Shown piece by piece: positions 38,837 to 47,784 of a stretch of DNA of 64,000 bases (its first letter is position 1; every line of letters begins with the position of its first letter). The stretch lies in the NCBI RefSeq assembly GCF_014651875.1, contig NZ_BMXS01000003.1:186001-250000 (forward strand). The letters run 5' to 3'. The notes under the pieces were generated by a model that had not been told where the DNA came from, did no database searches, and saw only the letters and a program-made list of their open reading frames with translations. A program made the position numbers and the translations under genes. Origin of the DNA: Litchfieldella qijiaojingensis (lineage in GTDB: Bacteria; Pseudomonadota; Gammaproteobacteria; Pseudomonadales; Halomonadaceae).

Positions 38837-40249
38837 TCACAGCACCGACGGCAGCCAGGTGGCCAACCCCGGAAACAGCGCCAGGGCGCCGAGCATGGCG
38901 AGTTGCAGCAGGATGAAGGGAATCACTCCCTTGTAGATCGCTGAAGTCGGCACCGAGTCCGGCGTTACGCCGCGCAGGTAGAACAGTGCGAAGCCGAAGG
39001 GTGGCGTGAGGAACGAAGTCTGCAGGTTGACGGCGATCATGATGCCCAGCCAGATCGGGTCGACACCCATGGCCAGCAGCACCGGGCCGACGATCGGCAC
39101 CACCACGAAGGTGATCTCGATGAAGTCGAGGATGAAGCCGAGCAGGAAGATCACCAGCATGACCACGACCATGGCACCGACCACGCCGCCGGGCAGGGAG
39201 TCGAACAGCTCGGTGACCAGTTCTTCGCCGCCGTAGGCACGGAATACCAGCGAGAACAGTGCCGCGCCGATCAGGATCAGGAACACCATGCTGGTGACCT
39301 GGGTAGTGGTCTGTACTACGGCCTTGAGCGTAGGGCCATCGAGACTGCGTTTGGCCAGGGCAAGCAGCATGGCGCCGAAGGCGCCCACAGCCGAAGCCTC
39401 GGTGGGCGTGGCGAAACCGCCAAGGATCGACCCCAGTACCGCGACGATCAATGCCACTGGCGGCAGCAGCCCTTTGAGCAGTAATGGCCACAGGCTGCCC
39501 TGGTGGTTCATTTCCTGCATCAGCTGTTGGCGGTCGGCGGGCGGGGCCAGATCGGGCCGTGCCCAGGCGGTGATGGCGATGAACACGATATAGGCCGCTA
39601 CCAGTACCAGGCCGGGGACAAGGGCTCCGATGAATAGGTCACCGACCGACAGGGTCTTGGGGCTCCATACGCCCATTGCCAGTTGGGCTTGTTGGTAGGC
39701 GGTGGAAAGTACGTCGCCGAGCAGCACCAGGGCGATCGACGGTGGGATGATCTGCCCCAGGGTGCCGGTGGCGCAGATGGTGCCGGTGGCGAGTGCCGGT
39801 GAATAGCTGCGCTTGAGCATGGTCGGCAGCGATAGCAGTCCCATGGTCACCACGGTGGCGCCGACGATACCGGTCGAGGCCGCCAGCAGCATGCCCACCA
39901 GGGTGACCGAGATGCCCAGGCCCCCGCGCAGGGCGCCGAACAGTAGCGCCATGGCGTCGAGCAAGGTTTCGGCGACCCGGGATTTTTCCAGCAGCACGCC
40001 CATCAGCACGAACAGTGGCACCGCCAGTAACGTCTGGTTGGTCATGATGCCGTAGAAGCGGTTGGGCATGGCCGACAGGAAGCCCGCATCGAATGGCACG
40101 GCCATGCTCATGGACTCCAGTACCAGGCCGAAACCAGCGAAGGTCAGGGCGGTACCGGCCAGCGACAGCGCCACTGGATAGCCAAGCATGAGAACGGCAC
40201 AGACGGCGGCGAATAGCAGGAGCGGCATGTAGTCGAGCACGATTTCCAC
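38837..40249 (-). CDS. TRAP transporter large permease (DctM family), orphan pair
   Basis: A 470-residue membrane protein with 12 or more helices. DctM-type motifs include TGTLGQIIPPSIALVLLGDV and GGFATPTEASAVGAFGAMLL, with LTPPFGFALFYLRGV late in the chain. It is longer than classical DctM and resembles the mannitol/chloroaromatic-type branch. The start is the GTG at 40249 (then EIVLDYMPLLLF), 2 bp after the dctQ stop, with AGGAGG inside the end of dctQ; the frame upstream of this is not protein-like. No DctP gene is adjacent, so its binding protein must be elsewhere. The substrate is unknown. Confidence 0.88.
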   Translation of the reverse strand: MEIVLDYMPLLLFAAVCAVLMLGYPVALSLAGTALTFAGFGLVLESMSMAVPFDAGFLSAMPNRFYGIMTNQTLLAVPLFVLMGVLLEKSRVAETLLDAMALLFGALRGGLGISVTLVGMLLAASTGIVGATVVTMGLLSLPTMLKRSYSPALATGTICATGTLGQIIPPSIALVLLGDVLSTAYQQAQLAMGVWSPKTLSVGDLFIGALVPGLVLVAAYIVFIAITAWARPDLAPPADRQQLMQEMNHQGSLWPLLLKGLLPPVALIVAVLGSILGGFATPTEASAVGAFGAMLLALAKRSLDGPTLKAVVQTTTQVTSMVFLILIGAALFSLVFRAYGGEELVTELFDSLPGGVVGAMVVVMLVIFLLGFILDFIEITFVVVPIVGPVLLAMGVDPIWLGIMIAVNLQTSFLTPPFGFALFYLRGVTPDSVPTSAIYKGVIPFILLQLAMLGALALFPGLATWLPSVL

Positions 40250-40251
40250 TA

Positions 40252-40803
40252 CTACAGCACCTCCTCGTGCTCGTGTGTGGGTTCGGCGGGCAGGCGACCG
40301 CGCAGAATCAGGACTTGGCGGATGGCTTGGGCGATGCCCTGCAGCAGCAGTAGCGCCATCATCAGCAGGATCAGGGACTTGACCAGGAACACGATGGGCA
40401 GGTTGCCGTCTGGGGTGCGTTCCAGGATCGACCAACTACTCAACACGTAGTGCCAACTTGCAAAGGCGATAAACAGCGCCACTGGCGTCAGCAGCAGCAG
40501 GGTTCCGCCAAGATCGACCCAGGCGCGACCGCGCGGGGATAGGCGGCGATAGAAAATATCCACCCGAACATGGCCGTCGTGCTTGAGGGTGTAGGCGGCG
40601 CCGAGCATGAACACCATGGCATGCATGGCCATCACCGACTCCTGCATCACGATGCTGTGCATGCTGAAGGCGTAACGCATCACAACGATGGTGAATTGCA
40701 CCAGCATCATCACCAGAACCAGCCAGGCAATGCTGCGGCCGATGATGTCGGTCAGGGCATCGAGCCGGGTGAGCAGGGCCGGCTCGCGAGTCACGCGATT
40801 CAT
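40252..40803 (-). CDS. TRAP transporter small permease (DctQ family)
   Basis: A 183-residue four-helix membrane protein. RSIAWLVLVMMLVQFTIVVM, then AMHAMVFMLGAAYTLKHDGH and VRVDIFYRRLSPRGRAWVDL are the typical DctQ arrangement, including the conserved H-V-R-V-D segment. The start at 40803 is ATG; a TTG at 40815 is in frame. Only 58 bp separate it from the upstream phosphatase gene on the same strand, leaving little room for a dedicated promoter. Confidence 0.86.
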   Translation of the reverse strand: MNRVTREPALLTRLDALTDIIGRSIAWLVLVMMLVQFTIVVMRYAFSMHSIVMQESVMAMHAMVFMLGAAYTLKHDGHVRVDIFYRRLSPRGRAWVDLGGTLLLLTPVALFIAFASWHYVLSSWSILERTPDGNLPIVFLVKSLILLMMALLLLQGIAQAIRQVLILRGRLPAEPTHEHEEVL

Positions 40804-40861
40804 GAGGCCTCTCAAGGTAACCTAACGAAAGCGCGCATCATCGCCGATTGAACGCCAACCG

Positions 40862-41734
40862 TCATCCCTTGTGTTCAACATTGGACGGAGAACTGTGCTT
40901 GCCAGGGTGCAAGAGTGAGGTCAGCACCTTCTGGCAGGCACTTGGCAATTGCACGTCGACGGCGATCGGCAGATGGTCGGAGAAGAGTTGGTCGAGCACC
41001 CGCACGTCTCGGGCGACCAGTGAGTTGGAGAGCAGGATATGATCGAGTGCGCGGCGAGGTTGCCAGGAAGGGTAGCTGAGCAACGGGCGCACCGGGTGCA
41101 GGGGTAGAGACGTGCAGAAGCGCGGATGCGAGTGAAGCTGCTCCAGTGTGCAGTTGAGGTCGCCCATCACCACCACGTGTCGCAGGGGAGTGATGATTTC
41201 GCTCAGGTAGTCGAGCTGGCGAATGCGGGCACGATGGCTCAGCGCCAGGTGCGCCACGAACAGGTGCAGGGCATCCTCGCCATCGCCGTAACGGGCATGG
41301 ATGGCACCGCGTCCTGGCAAGGTACCGGGCAGCCGGTGTTCTTCGATGCGTGTGGGGTGCAGGCGCGACAGCAGGCCATTGCTGTGCTGGGCGACTCGTC
41401 CCAGGTTGCGGTTGAGTTGCTGGAAGTGATGGGGAAAGCCGGCGCGAGCCGCCAGGTATTCGACCTGGTTGACATTGCCGGAACGAAAGCTGCCACCGTC
41501 GACCTCCTGGAGGCCGACGATGTCGAACTTGCCCAGCACTTCGCCCACCATGTCGAGGCGGCGCAGGCGCTTTGGGTGGGGCAGGAAATGCTGCCAGCTC
41601 CGCGTCAGATAGTGGTGATAGGCCGAAGTCTGGATGCCGACCTGCAGGTTGAAGGTCAACAGGCGCAGATGCCCGGTATCCAGCGCCGAGTGGATACCCT
41701 CCGCTCGGCCCAGTTTACTGATTCCCGTTGTCAC
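40862..41734 (-). CDS. Endonuclease/exonuclease/phosphatase (EEP) family protein
   Basis: A 290-residue EEP-fold hydrolase. Metal and catalytic motifs are visible: LTFNLQ, Glu in VGLQEVDGG, VVMGDLNCT, and the terminal SDHLPI. The start GTG at 41734 lies inside the last codons of dsbA (20-bp overlap) with AAGG just upstream, so translation is probably coupled. The same order (cytochrome c4, dsbA, EEP protein) exists in Pseudomonas. The substrate is unknown; relatives cleave phosphodiester bonds in nucleic acids or lipids. No signal peptide is evident. Confidence 0.85.
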   Translation of the reverse strand: MTTGISKLGRAEGIHSALDTGHLRLLTFNLQVGIQTSAYHHYLTRSWQHFLPHPKRLRRLDMVGEVLGKFDIVGLQEVDGGSFRSGNVNQVEYLAARAGFPHHFQQLNRNLGRVAQHSNGLLSRLHPTRIEEHRLPGTLPGRGAIHARYGDGEDALHLFVAHLALSHRARIRQLDYLSEIITPLRHVVVMGDLNCTLEQLHSHPRFCTSLPLHPVRPLLSYPSWQPRRALDHILLSNSLVARDVRVLDQLFSDHLPIAVDVQLPSACQKVLTSLLHPGKHSSPSNVEHKG

Positions 41735-42347
41735 GAACCTTCTCGATCAGAGCACTGGCGATCTGTGGCATGTTCTCGAGGCTACCGGCACTCGAAGGTG
41801 TGATGACATAACGACCATCAACGATCAGCGCTGGTACTCCCATCAGTTCGTAAGCGCGCATGCGGGCATGGGCCTGATTGACCTGGCTCTTGACGCCAAA
41901 CGAGTTCAAGGCCTTGCGGGCTTCCTCCTCGCTCACGCCATAGTCGCTAAAGAAGTCGGCGACGTCCTCTTCTTCGGTGAGTCTGCGACCATCCTGATGG
42001 ATGGCATCGAAGAAATCTTCATGCGTGGCCTCGAGAATGCCCAGTTCCTGGGCGGCATAGAAGGCGGAGGCATGCTTGTTCCAGTCGCCACCCATGGTGG
42101 CAGGCAGGCGATAAAAGGTTACGTCTTCGGGCAGCTCGGCAACCCAGGCGTTGAGCGGGTCTTCCAGGTTGTAGCAGTGAGGGCAGCCATACCAGAAAGC
42201 CTCGACCACCTCGATTTGGCCTTCTTCTACCTGGGTGGGCACCGCCTCGTTGAGCACCTTGTAGTGCTCGCCCTCGACCAGCGATTGTGCCGAGGCCAGG
42301 GAGGACAGACCAAGACCGGCGAGGGCGATAACCAACGTCTTGAACAT
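41715..42347 (-). CDS. dsbA: Periplasmic thiol:disulfide oxidoreductase DsbA
   Basis: A 210-residue exported thioredoxin-fold oxidase. Signal peptide MFKTLVIALAGLGLSSLASA, active site CPHC in FWYGCPHCYNLEDPL and the cis-Pro segment MGVPALIVDGRY are present. It introduces disulfides into exported proteins. It is downstream of the cytochrome c4 gene after a terminator-like hairpin and overlaps the EEP gene by 20 bp. Confidence 0.95.
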   Translation of the reverse strand: MFKTLVIALAGLGLSSLASAQSLVEGEHYKVLNEAVPTQVEEGQIEVVEAFWYGCPHCYNLEDPLNAWVAELPEDVTFYRLPATMGGDWNKHASAFYAAQELGILEATHEDFFDAIHQDGRRLTEEEDVADFFSDYGVSEEEARKALNSFGVKSQVNQAHARMRAYELMGVPALIVDGRYVITPSSAGSLENMPQIASALIEKVRDNGNQ

Positions 42348-42503
42348 GCGAAAAGACTCCTTAAAGGGCTCGAAGGGGATGGATATCCATGGAAGGTAAC
42401 AGGAAACGACGCGCTCGGGCAGGTCATCGCGCGAGGTTTCATGACGCAGGCTTTGAGCGCGGTGAGTTGGCCATGGTTCCCCGGTTCATCGTTGAAAAAG
42501 GTA

Positions 42504-42525
42504 GAAGGCGGCCAAAGCCGCCTTC
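42504..42525 (-). terminator. Rho-independent terminator downstream of cytochrome c4
   Basis: A perfect 9-bp stem (GAAGGCGGC / GCCGCCTTC) with a 4-nt loop is followed on the minus strand by TACCTTTTTC. It begins about 27 bp after the cytochrome c4 stop and precedes dsbA by about 155 bp, so dsbA probably has its own promoter in 42348-42500. Confidence 0.8.
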
Positions 42526-42551
42526 CGGGATCATCTCGTCATTGCGGGGAA

Positions 42552-43166
42552 TCAGTGCAGGCCGAAGACGTAATTGGCAACGGCCTCCATGTCGGTGTCG
42601 CTCATCTTGGCAGCGATATCTTGCATGATGGCATTGGGATCGTTGCTGCGCTCGCCCGAGGCAAACGCCTGCAGAGTCGAGACGACGTATTCGCGGTGCT
42701 GACCGGACAGTGCCGGATAGACGGCGGTACCGATGCCCTCGCCAGTGGGAGTATGGCAAGCGGCGCAGGCCGGGATGCCCTTGGCCATGTCACCGGCACG
42801 GTACAGTTCGCGGCCATGCTCTACCAACTCCTCGTCGGGGTTGGCCTGCCCCAGGTTGGGGTCTTGCTGTGAGAAGAAAGCGGCGACGTCCCAGGCGTCC
42901 TGGTCGGAGAAGTCATCGACCTGGCCAGCCATCTGTGGCACGTTGCGCTCGCCATCGCGGATGTCCATGATCTGCTTGGCCAGGTAGGAGGCCTGCTGGC
43001 CCGCCAGGTTGGGGAAGGTGCCGGAAGGGCTGATGCCTTGCTGGCCGTGACAGGCGGCGCAGGTTTGGGCCTTTTCGCGCCCCGCGGCGGGGTCGCCTTC
43101 CATTTGCGCATGGGCCACGCCGATGGCGCTCAAGGTCATTGCCAGGCTTGCCAGTAACTTTCTCAT
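42552..43166 (-). CDS. Cytochrome c4, dihaem
   Basis: A 204-residue periplasmic dihaem cytochrome. The signal peptide ends at VAHAQ. Two CxxCH sites (TCAACHGQQG and ACAACHTP) lie about 100 residues apart, each followed by a distal Met region (MAGQVDDF, MSDTDMEA), giving the two-domain c4 layout. It passes electrons from the bc1 complex towards terminal oxidases. The start at 43166 is chosen at the signal peptide; a longer frame to 43280 has no such support. It is divergent from engB. Confidence 0.94.
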   Translation of the reverse strand: MRKLLASLAMTLSAIGVAHAQMEGDPAAGREKAQTCAACHGQQGISPSGTFPNLAGQQASYLAKQIMDIRDGERNVPQMAGQVDDFSDQDAWDVAAFFSQQDPNLGQANPDEELVEHGRELYRAGDMAKGIPACAACHTPTGEGIGTAVYPALSGQHREYVVSTLQAFASGERSNDPNAIMQDIAAKMSDTDMEAVANYVFGLH

Positions 43167-43395
43167 CGCTAATCCACTATGCCTTTGATTGTTGACCGGT
43201 ACGTACCCTGGGTGCCGCCCGTCGTGGTGAGCACGCGTGATGGCGCGCGGTTCGCTGTCGGCGAGAGCACGGTGGTACACTAGCGTGCCCCAGGTCGCGG
43301 AAAAAATACACTGTATTATAACGATTCACCCGGATGAGGTGAATGTGCCCGGCCTGCCGCCTGAGTCTTAACCGCTGCCAGGAATCCCGATCCCC

Positions 43396-44007
43396 ATGTC
43401 GCGTCTCAACTACCAGACCGCCCGCTTTCTCACCAGCGCGCCGACACTGACAGAGTGTCCGCCAGACCAAGGGGCAGAAGTCGCCTTTGCCGGGCGTTCG
43501 AACGCCGGGAAATCCAGTGCGATCAATGCCCTGACGCAGCAGAAGGCACTGGCGCGCACCTCCAAGACGCCGGGACGCACCCAACTGATCAATTTTTTCT
43601 CGCTGGGCGAGGATACTGCGCGGCGACTAGTGGATCTGCCAGGCTACGGTTTCGCCAAGGTGCCGGAGAAGGTCAAGCTCGAGTGGCAGCGCCACCTCGC
43701 CGAATATCTGCACAAGCGCGGCTCGTTACGTGGGCTGGTGTTGGTCATGGATGTGCGTCACCCGCTGACCGAGTTCGACGAGACGATGCTGGGCTGGGCC
43801 GACGATAAGGAAATGCCGGTACACATCTTGTTGACCAAGGCCGACAAGCTCAAGAGCGGAGCCGCCAAGAATGCCCTGCAACAGGTGCGAAACCGGCTAC
43901 GCGAATGGGAAGATCTGGTCAGCATCCAGTTGTTCTCGGCGCTCAAGCGCCAGGGAGTCGAAGAGGCTCACCAGCGTTTGGACGATTGGTTGCTGCGCGA
44001 GGATTAG
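43396..44007 (+). CDS. engB: Ribosome biogenesis GTPase EngB (YihA/YsxC)
   Basis: A 203-residue essential GTPase of 50S assembly. G1 is [10 protein letters not shown]3 [11 protein letters not shown]4 LLTKADKL and G5 FSALK, and [10 protein letters not shown] lies in switch I. Length is as expected. Its 3' end overlaps the convergent HAD gene by 4 bp. It is divergent from cytochrome c4 as in Pseudomonas. Confidence 0.96.
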   Translation: MSRLNYQTARFLTSAPTLTECPPDQGAEVAFAGRSNAGKSSAINALTQQKALARTSKTPGRTQLINFFSLGEDTARRLVDLPGYGFAKVPEKVKLEWQRHLAEYLHKRGSLRGLVLVMDVRHPLTEFDETMLGWADDKEMPVHILLTKADKLKSGAAKNALQQVRNRLREWEDLVSIQLFSALKRQGVEEAHQRLDDWLLRED

Positions 44008-44762
44008 TCGCTGGAGAGCGATCCCAGTCGGTTTAGCAGGTCGGGCAGTTCACGAACATGGCGAAGGCGGTAGACACCGGCCGGCAGCGCTCGTTCGGGG
44101 TCGTCGTGGATATCGATCCAGGCCACGCGCATGCCCAGTCGACTGGCCGGCAGTACGTCCTCGCGCCATGAATCACCGACATGCAGCGCGCGTGACGGAA
44201 TGCTGCCGAGACGCGCCAGTGCGGCCAGGAAGGGGCGCGCATCGGGCTTGGGCGCGAGCATCTCGCCGGCAGCGATCGTTACCGGGAAGTGAGTCGCCAA
44301 AGGTAGCCGAGTCAAATCGGCATTGCCGTTGGTGATCGCCGCCAGGCGATAGCGACCGCGCAGGTTCTCGAGCAACGCCGCAACCTCGGGATAGGGACTC
44401 AGCCGGTGGCGCAGGTCGAGAAAACGGTCGATGGCCGCCGCCGCCCACATCCTGGCAGCGCTGCGAGGCAGACCGTATTCTTCGAGAAGCTCGGTCAATG
44501 CCTGCTCGCGAATCCAGGTGAAGTCTCCGCGTCGCAATGGGACGCGCTGGGCCAATTCCAGGCGCCGTGCCTGGTAGGCACTCAGCGGAAAGCGCTCGCT
44601 GTAACGACCCTGTCGGTCTAGATGCGTGCCATGCCAGGCAGCCAGCGACTCGTCGAGCCAGGCATAGTGCCCCTTTTCGGCATGCTCCATGACCGGGCGG
44701 TTGTCCCACAGGGTGTCGTCGAGGTCGAAGGTCAGGGTGTCGAGCGGGGCATGGGGGGACAT
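44004..44762 (-). CDS. HAD-superfamily hydrolase (YigB-like, subfamily IA)
   Basis: A 252-residue HAD phosphatase. Motif I is [12 protein letters not shown], motif [12 protein letters not shown], motif III Lys in [11 protein letters not shown], and motif [16 protein letters not shown] helical cap lies between motifs I and II. It resembles YigB-type (FMN/PLP phosphatase) proteins, which in Enterobacteria and Pseudomonas sit directly after xerC. Here it is on the same strand as xerC but separated from it by about 7 kb of accessory genes. The substrate is not certain. Confidence 0.88.
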   Translation of the reverse strand: MSPHAPLDTLTFDLDDTLWDNRPVMEHAEKGHYAWLDESLAAWHGTHLDRQGRYSERFPLSAYQARRLELAQRVPLRRGDFTWIREQALTELLEEYGLPRSAARMWAAAAIDRFLDLRHRLSPYPEVAALLENLRGRYRLAAITNGNADLTRLPLATHFPVTIAAGEMLAPKPDARPFLAALARLGSIPSRALHVGDSWREDVLPASRLGMRVAWIDIHDDPERALPAGVYRLRHVRELPDLLNRLGSLSSD

Positions 44763-44879
44763 CGGCTAGTCTCAGGGCGTGGAATCGTCGTTGGGCGGGC
44801 TGCGTAATACTTGGCTCATAAGCTGGCATATGTGCTCGATGAAATCAATCCACTGAATGCATGACTAATATTGAGATGG

Positions 44880-44902
44880 GCCTGGTCGTAATTCGACCAG
44901 GC
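44880..44902. terminator. Hairpin downstream of the hglS-like gene
   Basis: A perfect 9-bp stem (GCCTGGTCG / CGACCAGGC) with a TAATT loop lies 20 bp beyond the stop of the 2-oxoadipate dioxygenase gene. No T-run follows on the minus strand. It may end the island operon before the HAD gene or protect the message 3' end. Confidence 0.45.
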
Positions 44903-44921
44903 TTGCATCTTGCCTGGCTCG

Positions 44922-46289
44922 TTATTGGTTTATTTGCTTCAATGTGTTGGCAAGGGATTTTCTCTCGATCTCTGCGTAGATTTCTATCTCATCGTTAACA
45001 GAAGCTCCCAGGTGCTTTTCGAACTCCGCCTTGTTGGGGTTGCCTTCATACATGGTGTTGGCTTCTTCTCCAAGGTTTGAGCGAAATATACCAGCAGCGC
45101 TAACTGGCAGAAAATCTTCATAAGTTATAGGTGTCGCTGAAACAGCTCCTGCCTGAATCAAGTCTTCCAGATTGTCGGAGTTTTTAACTCTTATAGTCTT
45201 TTTGTTTGCGTCAAAAACTGGTTGGTAATAGAAAAATGCCAATCCATTTTTTCTCAGTGTTTCTTCATCGTCAGGGAACTCGGAGAAGACATCTCTCAAG
45301 TTTTTCTGATGCTCGTTGTTATCCGTTCTACTTCCCTGGGGTTGGGATTTACGTAGCAGATGATCGTATAGCTCACGCCCTTTTTTGGTAAGCGCGGCCC
45401 CTCGTTGTTCAATCTCTCCGAACCGAGCAGTATGACTGCCTTGCTGATCTCCTGAGAAGTTAACTGGCTCATCTAGAGCTTTGAAGCTTGTTTGTCGCAA
45501 TAGGACAGGGCAATTCCTGCGCGGGGGGCCTTCAATGATGGCTTTCGGTGAAATGCCATGTAAAGGCATCAGCCTTTGTACCTCATCAATGTTCAGCGTG
45601 CGAGGGGTCAAGTGGTTTATGTGAGGGCCTCTAAAGCATACCACATCCGCTATCAGGCGATGCTCGGCATGCAATGCTTCATAAGTGTCTTTGTCTACTG
45701 TCGAATCGCTATGCCAGCGAAAGGTTTCCAATGCCTCGGCAACGAATTCTTCGGCTTGCTCTAGCCTAAGCCCGTTATTCCTCTCATGCGTCTCAATGAG
45801 CTCTATTGTCCGCTTTGTAAATATGTTCCTTGACGACAGAATTTCTGACGCTATTTCTCTGAGTTTTTCGTCCTCGATGAGCTCAAGGCGTAGCAGGGAA
45901 GTGAATACCCGAAACGGGTTTTTCTGCAGAGACTCTTCGGTAATCGGCCGAAATGCTGTGGAATGTACTGGCACCCCCGCCTCGGTAAGGTCATAATATC
46001 CGACGGGGTACATACCCATCACTGCAAAAAGGCGACGTAGCAAGGAAAGCTCTTCGGCAGTTCCTACTCGAATGGCGCCATGTCGCTCGACCTCTAAGCG
46101 ATTAAGCTCACCGCTTTTCTCCATTCTCAAACGTAGTTCTTCATTGTTCTCTAGCTCGGCACGGTTTACCTGTGCTACCAATTCAAGAAGATTGGCATAT
46201 AGTGGCACTTCCTTTTGATACATTTCAGACATCGCTTTTGAAAACATGTCTCGTATCAGCTCGGGTGATACATGATGATTGCTGAGCAT
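44922..46289 (-). CDS. hglS: 2-oxoadipate dioxygenase/decarboxylase (HglS/YdcJ, DUF1338)
   Basis: A 455-residue Fe(II)-dependent enzyme of the DUF1338 family, converting 2-oxoadipate to D-2-hydroxyglutarate in lysine/pipecolate catabolism. With the ATG at 46289 (GAGG 6 bp upstream), His70 (EVERHGAIR), Arg74, His226 (RGPHINHLTPR) and Glu294 (FGEIEQRG) fall exactly at the positions I recall for the metal-binding and substrate residues of Pseudomonas putida HglS. FAVMGMYPVGYYDLTEAGVP is the family's hallmark block. A longer start at 46301 would shift this register by four and lacks a ribosome site. It follows the aminotransferase by 25 bp. Base composition is clearly AT-richer than the flanking genes. 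Confidence 0.93.
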   Translation of the reverse strand: MLSNHHVSPELIRDMFSKAMSEMYQKEVPLYANLLELVAQVNRAELENNEELRLRMEKSGELNRLEVERHGAIRVGTAEELSLLRRLFAVMGMYPVGYYDLTEAGVPVHSTAFRPITEESLQKNPFRVFTSLLRLELIEDEKLREIASEILSSRNIFTKRTIELIETHERNNGLRLEQAEEFVAEALETFRWHSDSTVDKDTYEALHAEHRLIADVVCFRGPHINHLTPRTLNIDEVQRLMPLHGISPKAIIEGPPRRNCPVLLRQTSFKALDEPVNFSGDQQGSHTARFGEIEQRGAALTKKGRELYDHLLRKSQPQGSRTDNNEHQKNLRDVFSEFPDDEETLRKNGLAFFYYQPVFDANKKTIRVKNSDNLEDLIQAGAVSATPITYEDFLPVSAAGIFRSNLGEEANTMYEGNPNKAEFEKHLGASVNDEIEIYAEIERKSLANTLKQINQ

Positions 46290-46314
46290 CGTTTGCCTCA
46301 TCGGTTATACGTTG

Positions 46315-47598
46315 TTACTCGGTTTCCCGAGCCTTATGCATTGCCAATATTTCCTGCAACGTCCCCAAGGCTTGCTCGATTTTGAATAGACCTTCTGACA
46401 AGTGCTCTTGCGAGATGGTCAATGGAGGGAGTAACCGCAGGACATTGCGTTTCCTGCCGCTAGGCATCAGCAAGACACCCGCCTGCCGAGCTGCACTCAG
46501 CAAGGTGGCTAAATGTTCGGCTCCCGTGGCATTGAGAGTATCTTCGAAGACGATGCCCCGCATCGAGCCGATACCCGTCATGGGGCCCAACATTGGGAAA
46601 CGATTGCTTCTCTTCCAGCGGTCATGGGTTTCCAGAAATAAAGACTCTTGGGTGTTCTTCCATTGGGCGAGGTTGTCATCGCTCATGACTTCCATGACGA
46701 CTTTGGCTGCGGCACATGCAACGGCATTGCCGGAATATGTTCCGCCAAGCCCTCCTTTCGGTAGCGCATTCATCAGGCACTCACGTCCAGCCACGGCCGC
46801 CAGTGGGAGCCCCGAAGCCATGCTTTTCCCCATCAGCAACAGGTCGGGTTCGATGCCTAAGTGAGTAAAGGCAAAGCGTGTACCGGCTCTTCCAAATCCT
46901 GATTGGATTTCATCTACGATCAGAACGATTCCTCGCTCGTCGCAGACCTTGCGCAAATGCTTTGCAAAGACATGATCGAGTAAACGAAAACCGCCTTCAC
47001 CCTGGACAGGCTCGACGATTATGCATGCGACCTCTTCCGATGAAATCTCGACCTCGAAGAGCCTATCCAGTGCCTGAATGGCCTCTTGAGTACTGGCTCC
47101 ATTGTCAGGACTGGGAAAGGGCAGGTGATAGACAGGGCCTGGAAGTGTTCCCAGTCCGACCTTGTACGGACTCACCTTGCCGTTCAAGTTGAGCGCTGCG
47201 AGTGTTCTACCATGGAAACCACCATCAAATGCAATCACGGCCTGTCTGCCAGTGGCAGCCCGAGATATTTTCAAGGCATTTTCCGTGGCTTCGGCACCAG
47301 AGTTCGTCAGCATGCAGGAAAGCGAATAGTCAACCGGGATAAATGACTGCAACGCCTCTGCAACATCTAAATATCCTCGATGAGGAACAGCATTGAATGC
47401 CGAGTGCATGAGTTTGTCTATCTGACTCTTGGCGGCAGCAGTAATAGCAGGATGGCAGTGACCCAGGTTAAGAACGCCTATGCCACCGACAAAGTCAATG
47501 TAGCGTTTCCCGTTGTTATCCCATACCTCAGCATTCAGCCCTTTCTCAAGAATGATTGGATGGATTATTCCCAAGGACTGGCTAACTCCCGGTTGCAT
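46315..47598 (-). CDS. Class III PLP aminotransferase, probable 2-aminoadipate aminotransferase
   Basis: A 427-residue fold-type I aminotransferase of the ornithine/GABA class. The substrate-side GVLNLGHCHP, TNSGAEATENALK for PLP phosphate, VDEIQSGFGRAGT with Asp229 and the Schiff-base Lys258 in LLLMGKSMASG are visible. The start at 47598 is preceded by GGGGAG 8 bp upstream. It sits between an AmaA-like oxidase and a 2-oxoadipate dioxygenase, which predicts the step L-2-aminoadipate to 2-oxoadipate. From sequence alone it could equally be a GABA or 5-aminovalerate transaminase. A terminator separates it from amaA, so it is probably transcribed from 47600-47740 with hglS. Confidence 0.8.
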   Translation of the reverse strand: MQPGVSQSLGIIHPIILEKGLNAEVWDNNGKRYIDFVGGIGVLNLGHCHPAITAAAKSQIDKLMHSAFNAVPHRGYLDVAEALQSFIPVDYSLSCMLTNSGAEATENALKISRAATGRQAVIAFDGGFHGRTLAALNLNGKVSPYKVGLGTLPGPVYHLPFPSPDNGASTQEAIQALDRLFEVEISSEEVACIIVEPVQGEGGFRLLDHVFAKHLRKVCDERGIVLIVDEIQSGFGRAGTRFAFTHLGIEPDLLLMGKSMASGLPLAAVAGRECLMNALPKGGLGGTYSGNAVACAAAKVVMEVMSDDNLAQWKNTQESLFLETHDRWKRSNRFPMLGPMTGIGSMRGIVFEDTLNATGAEHLATLLSAARQAGVLLMPSGRKRNVLRLLPPLTISQEHLSEGLFKIEQALGTLQEILAMHKARETE

Positions 47599-47741
47599 GC
47601 CTTTTCTCCCCAAGTATTGTCGTGTCAGGCCATATAGCTCATATCAAATCAGATGGGAACTGTGCAGCACAAACGAAAAAAAACACCTACAACATTCCAA
47701 AATTTCATGGTGGAGTGGTGGGTTGCAAAGTTCCATGACAC

Positions 47742-47763
47742 AAAAAAGCCCCCCTAGGAGAGC
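47742..47763 (-). terminator. Rho-independent terminator after amaA
   Basis: On the minus strand a GCTCTC/GGGGGC-type stem (with two G-U wobbles) is immediately followed by TTTTTT, 21 bp after the amaA stop. It should end most amaB-amaA transcripts, making aminotransferase and hglS a second unit. Confidence 0.7.
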
Positions 47764-47784
47764 CCTTTGATATTCTATGAATTG

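Noticed and set aside
40250-40435. N-terminal extension of the second dctM
   Set aside because: It overlaps dctQ out of frame and reads as Pro/Arg/His-rich non-protein sequence.
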